Source: UMGS1491 sp944380925
Lineage (GTDB): Bacteria; Bacillota; Clostridia; Oscillospirales; Acutalibacteraceae
Assembly (NCBI GenBank): GCA_944380925.1
Contig: CALWJD010000003.1
Location: forward strand, 1-64,000
Direction of reading: 5' to 3'
DNA: 64,000 nucleotides
A model generated the notes under the pieces. The model made no database searches, had not been told where the DNA came from, and saw only the letters and a program-made list of their open reading frames with translations. Below, one piece after another: positions 25,163-33,537 of the stretch (position 1 is its first letter; every line of letters starts with the position of its first letter). The position numbers were made by a program, and so were the translations under genes.

Positions 25163-26089
25163 TTATTTTGAGGTATTTTCTCCAAACAAGTTTTGGAGAA
25201 TTGATTCCGGATCCATACTCAGATATCCATCGGGGTCATCCAGTGCGGTCCAGCGCATTTGATGGTATTTTGTCAGATAATCGGTATTTCTTATAAATTG
25301 AGTACGGACAGGACAATCTTTTTTGTCCGGATACTCTTTAAATATTGAAAATTTAGATGAAAAATCCGGAAAATATTTTTCCATATATTTTTTTGCTAAT
25401 TTATAAGCCTCGCTATCATTGCTCCCGGAAGGTGTTTGCGTTCCACATATATGTACTCCTTGATGAGAAGAATGCAAAAACACAACGCTTTTATCGCTAC
25501 ACTGTCCAACGCAGATCCAAACATGTCTTTGCCCGTTGCCGCTCATAACGTCGCCCGGTTTGTAGTCTTTAAGTTTATCAGATGAAATGAATGTTCCCAA
25601 GTGATATTTTTCTGATAAACTTTTTGCCATATCGGTAGATATTGAAGTATATCCCGGTAATAGATTTGGCGTAGAATTCAGAGTGTTGTATATAACCCAA
25701 CCTACATAACCGGAACAATCGAGACCCAGCTCAGTTTTAAATTTTGTTTTGTGCCAGTCATATTTAGAATCTTGTGAGTCAAAAAAGCGTTTCCATTCCG
25801 GATTAACTCCTATGTGTGTACAGCCGGACGAACCGTCTTTGTTTTCATACCAGCCGCCGCCCCAAACGTACAGCGCGGAACCTACCGGTTGTAGAGCAGT
25901 ATTTAAAAAGTTTTTTATTGTGCGAAGTCCTGGAGTGGACTGAGTTTTTGAAACAGTGGCAACACTTTGAGTGCCTATTTTTGTGTCTGCGTTTGCAGCA
26001 TATGCCGGACTAAGAGTTACCAATGCCGTAAATGCCGTGAAATAAAGCAATGCCGAAAGGGCTTTTAAACATTTTTTTCTAAAATTCAA
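25163..26089 (-). CDS. Secreted NlpC/P60-type cell wall hydrolase
   Basis: 308 residues. The TTG start (26089-26087) is selected because GAGGAG stands about 9 bases upstream and the signal peptide (ALLYFTAFTALVTLSPAYAA) follows. The catalytic core has the nucleophile in GLDCSGYVGWVIY (near residue 126) and the base in GDVMSGNGQRHVWICVG (near residue 185), as in P60 endopeptidases that cut gamma-D-Glu peptide bonds. A polar residue follows near HSSHQGVHI. No SH3 or LysM domain is seen. Role probably in peptidoglycan turnover. It has its own promoter. Confidence 0.85.
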   Translation of the reverse strand: MNFRKKCLKALSALLYFTAFTALVTLSPAYAANADTKIGTQSVATVSKTQSTPGLRTIKNFLNTALQPVGSALYVWGGGWYENKDGSSGCTHIGVNPEWKRFFDSQDSKYDWHKTKFKTELGLDCSGYVGWVIYNTLNSTPNLLPGYTSISTDMAKSLSEKYHLGTFISSDKLKDYKPGDVMSGNGQRHVWICVGQCSDKSVVFLHSSHQGVHICGTQTPSGSNDSEAYKLAKKYMEKYFPDFSSKFSIFKEYPDKKDCPVRTQFIRNTDYLTKYHQMRWTALDDPDGYLSMDPESILQNLFGENTSK

Positions 26090-26135
26090 GTGAATCTTCT
26101 CCTCGTGTAAATTTATTTCTAATCGTGCACATGGT

Positions 26136-26164
26136 ATTGTATAGTATTTAATCAAGTGTGTCAA
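26136..26164 (-). promoter_or_regulatory. Promoter of the NlpC/P60 gene
   Basis: On the minus strand TTGACA (26164-26159), 17 bases and TACAAT (26141-26136). Confidence 0.82.
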
Positions 26165-26383
26165 AAAGAATTTTGATAGCGTTTCAGATGACTATTTGTA
26201 AATTTTGTAAAATAATAATTAGTTTTGTTGGCTACCATGTTGTTTGGACGGACTGAGCCTTTAAAGAAATCGGTAAGAACTAAAATAAATATAAAAACTT
26301 TCCAACAATATTTCTTAGTTATAAAATACTGCTGGAAGCTATGCTTAATCACCTAAAAGTGATACTTGTATTGTTTGTTAATT

Positions 26384-27154
26384 TTATTTACCGCAACCAT
26401 CTACGTAGAGAGAAAATACACTCGTAACGAGTCCAAATATAGCTGCGCCCAACCGAATGATATCGGGATAATGTACTCCAGGAATGAGTGACATGATATT
26501 ACCGACAATTCTCCAACCCCAAGTGTTAAGTACGATTAAAAAGGGATGCGCAAAAACATTTTTTACACCTTTCGGATCAATGTTAAGAATAGGATTAGAA
26601 GGATGATCGGTTACGCTTTCTTCGGTTTCGTACTCATCATCGTAATCCTCGTCGGACTCTTCTTCGTCTTCAGCTTTAGCTTTATCTTTGCCAGACTCTT
26701 TTTCGCTTTCAACTTCGGCTTTATCCTCTTCTTCGGATTCTTCCTCGCTTTCAGCTTCGGTTTTATCTTCTTCTTCGGATTCTTCTTCTTCCCTTTCAGC
26801 TTCGGTTTTATCTTCTTCTTCGGATTCTTCTTCGCTTTCAGCTTCGGCTTTATCCTCTTCGTCGGATTTTTCTTCGCTTTCAGCTTCTGTTTTATCTTCT
26901 TCTTCGGATTCTTCTTCGCTTTCAGCTTCAGTTTTATCTTCTTCGGTTAATTCTTCATTTCCCGAAGGAATATCAAGCTTTTCGCCCGTTTTTTTCACGA
27001 CGTCATTATCTTTTTCAGCGACTTTGTCTGAATATTTTTTCTCTTCGGAAATAAGAACGCTTTCATCGGAGTTGGTTGCATGTGATAAGTTTACCATACC
27101 GCTTCCACAAAGTGCGGTTGTTGTTCCCAAAACAATTGATAATAATTTTTTCAA
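26384..27154 (-). CDS. Secreted acidic-repeat protein with a hydrophobic C-terminal domain
   Basis: 256 residues from a TTG start (27154), with AAGGA upstream. A signal peptide (LLSIVLGTTTALCGSG) is followed by about 40 polar residues and then about six imperfect copies of EEDKTEAESEEESE (about residues 68-165), giving an extremely negative region. An Asp/Glu/Tyr stretch follows. The last 65 residues form a separate domain with two hydrophobic segments (FLIVLNTWGWRIVGNIMSLIPG and LGAAIFGLVTSVFSLYV). It may be a surface spacer, calcium-binding or anti-host-peptide protein; no family is recognised. Tandem repeats suggest length variation between strains. Confidence 0.75.
   Translation of the reverse strand: MKKLLSIVLGTTTALCGSGMVNLSHATNSDESVLISEEKKYSDKVAEKDNDVVKKTGEKLDIPSGNEELTEEDKTEAESEEESEEEDKTEAESEEKSDEEDKAEAESEEESEEEDKTEAEREEEESEEEDKTEAESEEESEEEDKAEVESEKESGKDKAKAEDEEESDEDYDDEYETEESVTDHPSNPILNIDPKGVKNVFAHPFLIVLNTWGWRIVGNIMSLIPGVHYPDIIRLGAAIFGLVTSVFSLYVDGCGK
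26690..26948 (-). repeat. Degenerate tandem repeat encoding acidic 14-15-residue units
   Basis: About six units of 42-45 bases, each encoding variants of EEDKTEAESEEESE. Open frames on the opposite strand here (Phe- or Ser-rich) are mirror artefacts of this repeat. Confidence 0.8.
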
Positions 27155-27189
27155 AACGCTTACAATCCTTTCAACAATTATATAACTAC

Positions 27190-27218
27190 ATTTTATCATA
27201 AAATTGTTTATTTGTCAA
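27190..27218 (-). promoter_or_regulatory. Promoter of the acidic-repeat gene
   Basis: On the minus strand TTGACA (27218-27213), 17 bases and TAAAAT (27195-27190). Confidence 0.82.
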
Positions 27219-27305
27219 CCTAACAATATTGATTTTTTAAAACTATTATAATATATACGGACGCAGGAAAAGTTTTTAATTGTTTATTTATAAGATAGAA
27301 AATTA

Positions 27306-28130
27306 TTATTTACCAAAAATGTTGATATGTTTTTTATATATTCTTATTAACATGGTAGTAACAGCACCCAGCGATAGTGCTATTCCCAAAACTTGAGATA
27401 TTCTTAAGTTGGTATAAGGTATCATCAGACTGTCGGTTCGTAAACCTTCGATCAAAGATCTCAAAATTCCGTAAAGGAGCATATATAGAATAAATACATC
27501 CCCTGCTTTTAATTTTTTTGAGTGTAGGCTATAAAAGTGAAGGAATATAAATATTGTGAGGCACCCTAGGGATTCATATAAAAAGCAAGGGTGAACAGCT
27601 TCAAAAAGTGTGTTTTCGCTAGCCATTGCCCAGGGGAGGTTTGTGGTAGTCCCAAAAGCTTCTTGGTTTACAAAGTTTCCCCATCTGCCTATAAATTGTC
27701 CTATTAAAACGCCGAGCGAGGTGATATCGAGCAAACGCCAAGCGTTTAAATTTTTGATTTTGGCAAATATTAAAATTGATAAAATACCGCCTATAATTGC
27801 GCCATATATGGCAATGCCGCCTTCGTTTATCATGAATATTTTTGAAGGATTTTTTATATAAAAATCTCCGGGATAAAATATTACGTAATATAATCTTGCG
27901 CATATTACGGCGCATATAGAGGATATTATGGTTAGATTTGAAATATCGTTTTTTGATATTTCAAATCTTTTTGAATTTTTTAAAACGTATAAATATGCAA
28001 GCGAAAATCCAATTGCCAGTATTATTCCGTACCAATATATTTTAGTGTTGGCAAAGCTAAAAGCAATTGGGTTTAAAGCAATATTTATATTTAAATTTGG
28101 GAAAGATACGTGATAAATTAAACTACTCAT
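27306..28130 (-). CDS. lgt: Prolipoprotein diacylglyceryl transferase
   Basis: A 274-residue polytopic enzyme that attaches diacylglycerol from phosphatidylglycerol to the lipobox Cys of prolipoproteins, such as the lipoprotein at 12184-12783. About seven membrane helices; the Lgt signature is GQFIGRWGNFVNQEAFG (near residues 143-159), with the essential Arg and Asn-Gln-Glu. HPCFLYES follows. The ATG overlaps the stop of the M16 peptidase gene upstream by 8 bases. Length is normal. Confidence 0.95.
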   Translation of the reverse strand: MSSLIYHVSFPNLNINIALNPIAFSFANTKIYWYGIILAIGFSLAYLYVLKNSKRFEISKNDISNLTIISSICAVICARLYYVIFYPGDFYIKNPSKIFMINEGGIAIYGAIIGGILSILIFAKIKNLNAWRLLDITSLGVLIGQFIGRWGNFVNQEAFGTTTNLPWAMASENTLFEAVHPCFLYESLGCLTIFIFLHFYSLHSKKLKAGDVFILYMLLYGILRSLIEGLRTDSLMIPYTNLRISQVLGIALSLGAVTTMLIRIYKKHINIFGK

Positions 28131-29418
28131 TTTTGGGCACGACCATAGATAACGCTGAATTTTCGTTATTTAATTTTTTGTGTAGCATTGCATTTGCTTC
28201 TTCTACACATGAAGATGTTAAAATATCCGTATACTCAAAAATTTTATTTTTCGAGAGTGCGCAGCTTAAGCTTAAGTTGGCTACCTCTTTAACGCTGTCG
28301 AATGTTGATAAAAAGTCACCATATACTGATTTTTTTATTCTTTCGAATGTTTTTTTATCGATGCCTTCCGTTTTGATTTTATCTACGTGTTTTCTTATTA
28401 TTTCCGCAGCTTTTTCGGGATTTTTGGATTCACCCGAAAAGATTATAGATGCGTATCCTTGGCCGTTTAAGTACTCGCTTGTAAATGACGAAATATTTAT
28501 AAGTTCTTTTTGCATAAGCTCTTGATACATAGGTGATGTACCTGAAGAAATGCAGCCGAGTATGATATCCGTATAAACCAGATCTTTAACGCTTTGGCGA
28601 TAGAGAGGGGCTACATGCTCTTTAAATCCAAGATTGAACATAGATGATTTAATATCAAATTTTTCGGTTATGCTTTTTTGTGCGACGTCCTCCGGTTCCT
28701 CCGGAAAATATTTTTCAATTTCAGCGGGCTGTGAAAATTTTACATTTTTATTTACAATTTCAAAAACTTTTTCAGGGTCTACGTTACCTGCTATACAAAG
28801 GGCCATATTATTGAAATTATAAAATGCGTTATAACATTTATATAAAAGTTCCGGAGTGATTTTTGATATGGTTTCTACCGTTCCTGCTATATCAATATTT
28901 ATTGGATGATTTTCATATAGGGCCTTTAATAAATTTATCAGCATTTTCCAATCGGGACTATCTTCATACATTTTTATTTCTTGAGATATAATTCCACTTT
29001 CTTTTTCAACATTTTCTTCGGTAAAATATGGCGACTGGACGAAATTCATAAGTATTTCAAGGGATTGCTTAAAATTTTGCGTACAAGAAAAAAGGTAGGC
29101 TGTTTTTTCAAAGGAAGTATAAGCGTTTGCGGAAGCTCCTGTTTTGGCGAATAGTTTAAACGCATCGCCCTCTTGACTTTCGAATAGCTTGTGTTCTAAG
29201 TAGTGTGCTATTCCGTCCGGAAGGACCGTATAGCTTTCTTCACCTTTTATTCTAAATTTGTTGTTTATTGAGCCAAAGTCTGTGCCTATAATTGCGTAGG
29301 TTGAACTGTAACTCAGTTTTGGGTGCACATATACATCAAGCCCTGACGGGTGCTTCATATAAAAGTATTCTTCATTTATAAGGCTATTTGTTATTAATTT
29401 CGGATTCACTTTCGCCAC
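28123..29418 (-). CDS. yfmH: M16 family zinc peptidase, YfmH type
   Basis: 431 residues with two M16 halves. The inverted zinc motif HYLEH (in DGIAHYLEHKLFESQEGD, near residues 71-75) is intact, with the distal Glu expected near EEKVEKESGIISQE. In B. subtilis YfmH acts with YfmF and is linked to elongation factor P modification. Here it is the catalytic subunit, following its inactive partner with a 35-base overlap and preceding lgt. Confidence 0.9.
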   Translation of the reverse strand: MAKVNPKLITNSLINEEYFYMKHPSGLDVYVHPKLSYSSTYAIIGTDFGSINNKFRIKGEESYTVLPDGIAHYLEHKLFESQEGDAFKLFAKTGASANAYTSFEKTAYLFSCTQNFKQSLEILMNFVQSPYFTEENVEKESGIISQEIKMYEDSPDWKMLINLLKALYENHPINIDIAGTVETISKITPELLYKCYNAFYNFNNMALCIAGNVDPEKVFEIVNKNVKFSQPAEIEKYFPEEPEDVAQKSITEKFDIKSSMFNLGFKEHVAPLYRQSVKDLVYTDIILGCISSGTSPMYQELMQKELINISSFTSEYLNGQGYASIIFSGESKNPEKAAEIIRKHVDKIKTEGIDKKTFERIKKSVYGDFLSTFDSVKEVANLSLSCALSKNKIFEYTDILTSSCVEEANAMLHKKLNNENSALSMVVPKNE

Positions 29419-30688
29419 TCTCCTTCCCTAAAAGAGTATATACGGTATCTAATTTTAATTTTTGAGCCGCATTTATAACGTCTTCTCTTTGAACTTTATT
29501 TATTTTTTCTATCATTTCATCAGGGCTGTATTTTGTTTCATCAAGTGTTTGGTTGCAGTACCAGGTGTGGAGCGCACCTAATTTATCTTTTGTTTTTTCT
29601 ATTGCTTGAGCTAAAAACATTTTTGTTTCAGAAAGCTCAGTTTCGCTGAAATTTCCGAGTTTTATATCTTTTACTTGATTTAAAATTTCTTTTTTTGCTT
29701 TTTCGATATTTTCCTTCTGAACTCCGCTATCGATGAATAATATACCTTTGGCGGGTATATAATTGGAGGAACAGTAGTAACACAAACTTAGTTTTTCCCT
29801 TACGTTTAAAAACAATTTTGATTGCGGAGTGCCTCCCAAAAGTGCATTCATAACTTTGGCGGCTTCCACTCCTTTATCAGGTTTTGCGATTTCGGTTCTA
29901 AAACCCATTACAAGCTTACATTGAACAACGTCCATATGTTCTGAAACTTCTTTTATGGCTTTTACTTCTTTTATAACCGTATCTTGCGGTATTATGGATT
30001 CTTCTCTTTCGAGTAAATCAAAATTCTTTTTAAATTCGTTAAACACTAATTTATGGTTGCATGAACCTATTACCATTATTTCTATATGGGAAGATTTAAG
30101 TAAATTTTTCCATTCCTCAAATACCGTTTTTGCATCTAATTTTCTAGCGTCTTCGATTGTTCCTATCGGACTTATTCCAAATTTTTCGTCTTTGCACATT
30201 ACCTCCGTGCATTTTCTGTTTACATATATTCTTTTATTATTGAGTTCTGATTCTATATCTTCGATTAATTGCCTTTTTTCTTGAGAAAAATCTTTTGAAT
30301 CAAAAGCATTATCCGAAGCGTTAGGGCTAAATATCATTTCATTTAGGAGTTTTGTTATTTCCAATATGTTATCTGAAGAATCCGGAATATAATTATTTCC
30401 AACGCTTTGAATAGCAATTGTTAAAAGCTGCTTATCGCCCAGCTTTGAAACTTTAGAGATTGCGCAGGCCCCGTAAAGCTCTTCAAGTTTTGTGTTTATT
30501 TCGAGTAAAGAGGGGTACTTTTTGCATGAATGAGCCAGTAAGTTTGGAATTATGGCATTTTTAGATACGGTTTCTCTATCCATTGGGGTAATCATAGAAA
30601 ATGATAATAGTGCAGTTTTAAATTTTTGCTCCGGTATATAATTTAAGTTTACACCACTACATATTTGCTCTGTTATAATGTTTGGCAT
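29384..30688 (-). CDS. yfmF: M16 family non-catalytic partner, YfmF type
   Basis: 434 residues with the M16 fold. The zinc site is absent: the position of HxxEH reads NLLAHSCKKYPS. It keeps the typical later elements, such as LLGGTPQSKLFLNVREKLSLCYYCSS (R/Y pair for substrate binding). Pairing of an inactive and an active M16 subunit is usual in this subfamily. Genes overlap, suggesting a stoichiometric complex. ATG 30688 follows GGAGATG. Confidence 0.88.
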   Translation of the reverse strand: MPNIITEQICSGVNLNYIPEQKFKTALLSFSMITPMDRETVSKNAIIPNLLAHSCKKYPSLLEINTKLEELYGACAISKVSKLGDKQLLTIAIQSVGNNYIPDSSDNILEITKLLNEMIFSPNASDNAFDSKDFSQEKRQLIEDIESELNNKRIYVNRKCTEVMCKDEKFGISPIGTIEDARKLDAKTVFEEWKNLLKSSHIEIMVIGSCNHKLVFNEFKKNFDLLEREESIIPQDTVIKEVKAIKEVSEHMDVVQCKLVMGFRTEIAKPDKGVEAAKVMNALLGGTPQSKLFLNVREKLSLCYYCSSNYIPAKGILFIDSGVQKENIEKAKKEILNQVKDIKLGNFSETELSETKMFLAQAIEKTKDKLGALHTWYCNQTLDETKYSPDEMIEKINKVQREDVINAAQKLKLDTVYTLLGKESGESESEINNK

Positions 30689-30694
30689 TTAGAT

Positions 30695-31051
30695 TCATCT
30701 CCTGTTGTTTGTTTTTGGTTTGTTTGAGCCTCGATTTTTGCGACGTTTTTTAGGTTTTAAAGTTTTAAATATTCCAAATACGGAGATTATGATGAGCAGT
30801 ATTCCACCGTACAAAAGAGCGGAGCCATCGTAAAAAAAGTCTTTTATGCTATTTTTTTTATCCTTTATAAATTCAAAAACATCAGAATCTTCCGCTGCAT
30901 TTTCTGAACCGTTTTTTTCATTTGAAGACGATAGCAAGCTCATCTTAGAAAATTCGTTTTCATCTTTAAAAGCTGATATTTTAAAAATGGGCGCAAAAGA
31001 AAAAAGTGCTATTAGCAGGAATAAAAAAATATTTTTTAATTTGTGTTTCAA
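30695..31051 (-). CDS. Small membrane protein with signal-like N terminus
   Basis: 118 residues from TTG 31051, chosen because GGAGG is 8 bases upstream. A hydrophobic N-terminal segment (NIFLFLLIALFSFAPIFKISAF), a polar middle (SSNEKNGSENAAEDSD), a second membrane helix (LYGGILLIIISVFGIF) and a very basic tail (KPKKRRKNRGSNKPKTNNRR) give a bitopic protein with the basic tail inside. It is the first gene of the yfmF-yfmH-lgt group, 6 bases before yfmF. Function unknown. Confidence 0.65.
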   Translation of the reverse strand: MKHKLKNIFLFLLIALFSFAPIFKISAFKDENEFSKMSLLSSSNEKNGSENAAEDSDVFEFIKDKKNSIKDFFYDGSALLYGGILLIIISVFGIFKTLKPKKRRKNRGSNKPKTNNRR

Positions 31052-31160
31052 TTTTATAACCTCCGAAAATAAATGTTTGCTTCTCGATACTAAATAATAC
31101 ACAATTATTTGGTGTATTTCAATTTTTTGTTTGATTTTTGGCGTCCGGTTAAAAATATTT

Positions 31161-31189
31161 TTGAAATTTATTTGATATAATATTATAAT
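31161..31189 (+). promoter_or_regulatory. Promoter of the cdd-transketolase group
   Basis: TTGAAA (31161-31166), 17 bases and TATAAT (31184-31189), ending 42 bases before the cdd start. Confidence 0.75.
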
Positions 31190-31231
31190 TAGTCTTTGTG
31201 TTTATAATGAAACTTTTGGAGGATTGCTGTT

Positions 31232-31654
31232 TTGAATTACGATAAATTGATACTATCGGCAATGGAAGCCAGAAAAAAAGCTTACGTGCCGTATTCAAAG
31301 TTTAAAGTGGGCGCTGCACTGCTTACGGATACAGGTAAAATATATGAGGGCTGTAATATCGAATGCGCCGCATACTCTGTTTGTAATTGTGCAGAGCGCA
31401 CCGCACTTTTTAGAGCTGTTTACGAAGGCCACAGAAAATTTTCCGCAATAGCTGTGGTGGGGGGAGCAGAAAATGAAGAAAATGAGCTATCGTCTTATTG
31501 CCCACCATGCGGGATGTGTAGGCAAGCTTTGAGGGAATTTTGTAATCCGGATAAGATGAAAATTATTCTTGCAAAAAGCGTAGGTGATTTTAAAGTTTAT
31601 ACACTATCTGAAATGTTGCCTGAAAGCTTTGGACCCGATAACCTTAGAAAGTAG
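31232..31654 (+). CDS. cdd: Cytidine deaminase
   Basis: A 140-residue zinc enzyme deaminating cytidine and deoxycytidine to uridine and deoxyuridine. The catalytic CAE of NCAERTALF (near residue 53) and the two zinc Cys in CPPCGMC (near residue 90) are present, plus the substrate FKVGAAL and GCNIE motifs. TTG start with GGAGG upstream. It is followed by split transketolase genes 36 bases later, a pentose and pyrimidine salvage context. Confidence 0.95.
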   Translation: MNYDKLILSAMEARKKAYVPYSKFKVGAALLTDTGKIYEGCNIECAAYSVCNCAERTALFRAVYEGHRKFSAIAVVGGAENEENELSSYCPPCGMCRQALREFCNPDKMKIILAKSVGDFKVYTLSEMLPESFGPDNLRK

Positions 31655-31690
31655 ATAAAATTTTATCATATTTGATTTGGAGGAATAAAT

Positions 31691-32518
31691 TTGAATTTTA
31701 AGCAAAAATGTAATGATATACGTAAAAATATATTAACGGAAATAGGAACTTTAGGCGTTGGGCATATAGGAGGCTCACTTTCGATAGTGGAGCTTTTGGT
31801 TATGCTTTATTATAAACATATGAATATAGACCCTCAAAACCCTAAAAAAGAAGGTAGGGATAGGCTTATAGTTTCCAAAGGTCATAGCGGACCTGCGGTT
31901 TATGCCGTGCTTGCAGATAAAGGATACTTTCCAAAAGATTGGCTTCTTACGCTTAATAAATCCGGTACAAATTTGCCGAGCCATTGTGATATGAATAGAA
32001 CTCCCGGTGTTGATATGACAACCGGTTCGCTTGGGCAAGGCTTTTCTTGTGCGGTTGGCATTGCAAAAGCTTCAAAACTATGTGGAGATGGAGCAACAAT
32101 TTACACAATAATAGGCGATGGCGAATCTCAGGAAGGGCAAATTTGGGAGGCGGCAATGTTTGCGGCACATCAGAAGCTTGATAATTTAGTTGCGTTTACA
32201 GATTATAATAAACTTCAGCTTGACGGAACCATAGAGGAAGTATGTTCACTTGAGCCTCTTGCTGATAAGTGGCGTGCTTTTGGGTGGGAAGTTATATCCG
32301 TAGAAAACGGAAACGACTGCACCGAAATAGATGAGGCCATATCAAAGGCAAAAAAATCAACAAAACCTACCATGATTATTCTAAATACCGTAAAGGGTTT
32401 TGGTATAAGCTTTGCTGAAAAAGCCGGCACTTCCAACCACAGTATGCCCGTATCAAAAGAAATGTTTGAAGAAGGTATGAAAGAACTAAGCGCCAATGAT
32501 TTGGGAGGAAATAACTAA
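31691..32518 (+). CDS. Transketolase, N-terminal (thiamine diphosphate-binding) subunit
   Basis: 275 residues holding the ThDP pyrophosphate half: GHIGGSLSIVELL, SKGHSGPAVYA, GSLGQGFSCAVG and GDGESQEGQIWEAA (the metal/ThDP motif GDG-N(29)-N, ending DYNKLQLDG). It transfers two-carbon units in the non-oxidative pentose phosphate pathway. Two-gene transketolases are common in Clostridia. The stop codon overlaps the start of the C-terminal subunit gene. TTG start with GGAGG. Confidence 0.95.
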   Translation: MNFKQKCNDIRKNILTEIGTLGVGHIGGSLSIVELLVMLYYKHMNIDPQNPKKEGRDRLIVSKGHSGPAVYAVLADKGYFPKDWLLTLNKSGTNLPSHCDMNRTPGVDMTTGSLGQGFSCAVGIAKASKLCGDGATIYTIIGDGESQEGQIWEAAMFAAHQKLDNLVAFTDYNKLQLDGTIEEVCSLEPLADKWRAFGWEVISVENGNDCTEIDEAISKAKKSTKPTMIILNTVKGFGISFAEKAGTSNHSMPVSKEMFEEGMKELSANDLGGNN

Positions 32519-33453
32519 TGGAGATGCGACAAGTACTTGCTTTGGAACTAGAAAAAGCAATGAAAGAAAATGAAAAAATAGTTGTTATAAATGCGGATTT
32601 GGCAAAACCCAATGGACTTGGAAATCTTTGCAAAATATATCCGGAGCGAATGCTTAATGTTGGCGTTGCGGAGCAAAATATGGCTTCCGTTGCTGCCGGT
32701 ATGAGTAGTTATGGCTTTTTGCCGTTTATTTGCACTTTTACGCCTTTTGCAACTCGTAGAATATGCGATCAAATAGCAATTTCAATATGCTATGCAAAGC
32801 AAAATGTTAAAATTATAGGTTCGGATCCCGGCATTAGCGCAGAATATAACGGCGGAACACATATGAGCTTTGAAGATATAGGGGTGCTTCGCAGTATACC
32901 GAATATGGTTATTTTTGAGCCTGCCGATAACGTAGAGTTTCAAAATTTATTTCCGCAAATTTTGGATTATAAAGGCCCTGTTTATATCAGAATGTTTCGC
33001 AAGAGTACCCCGGATATTTTTAGCGCTGACGATAAGTTCAACCTTTTTAAAGCAAAAATGATAAAAGAAGGAACGGATGTAAGTATTTTCTGTTCCGGTA
33101 TTATGGTGGACGAAACTTTGCAGGCAAATAAATTGCTTGAAGAAGATGGCATAAATGCCGAGATTATTAATATTCATACCATTAAGCCCATAGATGAAGA
33201 AGCTATAATTTCGTCGGTCAAGAAAACCGGTGCTGCCGTAACGGTTGAAAATCATAATATAATAGGTGGACTTCGCAGTGCGGTTGCGGAGGTCCTTGCG
33301 GAAAATTATCCCACTGTGCTGCGTTCGATTGGTATAAAGGATTCGTTTGGCGAAGTTGGTAAAATGCCATACCTTAAAGAAATTTACAATATGACTGCCA
33401 AAGATATAGTAAATGCGGTTGTTTCGGCATTAAATGCCAAAAAACAAGCTTAA
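32518..33453 (+). CDS. Transketolase, C-terminal subunit
   Basis: 311 residues with the pyrimidine-binding and C-terminal domains. VGVAEQNMASVAAGMSSYGF includes the catalytic Glu that activates ThDP; then FATRRICDQI, PGISAEYNGGTHMSFEDIGVLR and the regulatory C-terminal domain (VTVENHNIIGGLRSAVAE). It forms the active enzyme with the preceding subunit. ATG 32518 overlaps the upstream stop by one base. Confidence 0.95.
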   Translation: MEMRQVLALELEKAMKENEKIVVINADLAKPNGLGNLCKIYPERMLNVGVAEQNMASVAAGMSSYGFLPFICTFTPFATRRICDQIAISICYAKQNVKIIGSDPGISAEYNGGTHMSFEDIGVLRSIPNMVIFEPADNVEFQNLFPQILDYKGPVYIRMFRKSTPDIFSADDKFNLFKAKMIKEGTDVSIFCSGIMVDETLQANKLLEEDGINAEIINIHTIKPIDEEAIISSVKKTGAAVTVENHNIIGGLRSAVAEVLAENYPTVLRSIGIKDSFGEVGKMPYLKEIYNMTAKDIVNAVVSALNAKKQA

Positions 33454-33461
33454 TTACCATA

Positions 33462-33490
33462 TTGAAAAAAATTGTTGTAAGTTGTAAAAT
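33462..33490 (+). promoter_or_regulatory. Possible promoter of the glmU-like gene
   Basis: TTGAAA (33462-33467), 17 bases and TAAAAT (33485-33490). The next start codon is 47 bases downstream. Confidence 0.55.
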
Positions 33491-33537
33491 ATATGACATA
33501 GTTTTTACTTTTTGCTTTGATGTTTGGGGGAAATCAT

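Noticed and set aside
26546..27185. Long plus-strand frames rich in Phe/Gly or Ser
   Set aside because: They are the antisense image of the GAA/GAG/TCG-rich acidic repeats of the minus-strand gene.
30846..31097. Plus-strand open frame over the small membrane protein gene
   Set aside because: It is antisense to a gene with a clear ribosome site, two membrane segments and an operon context.
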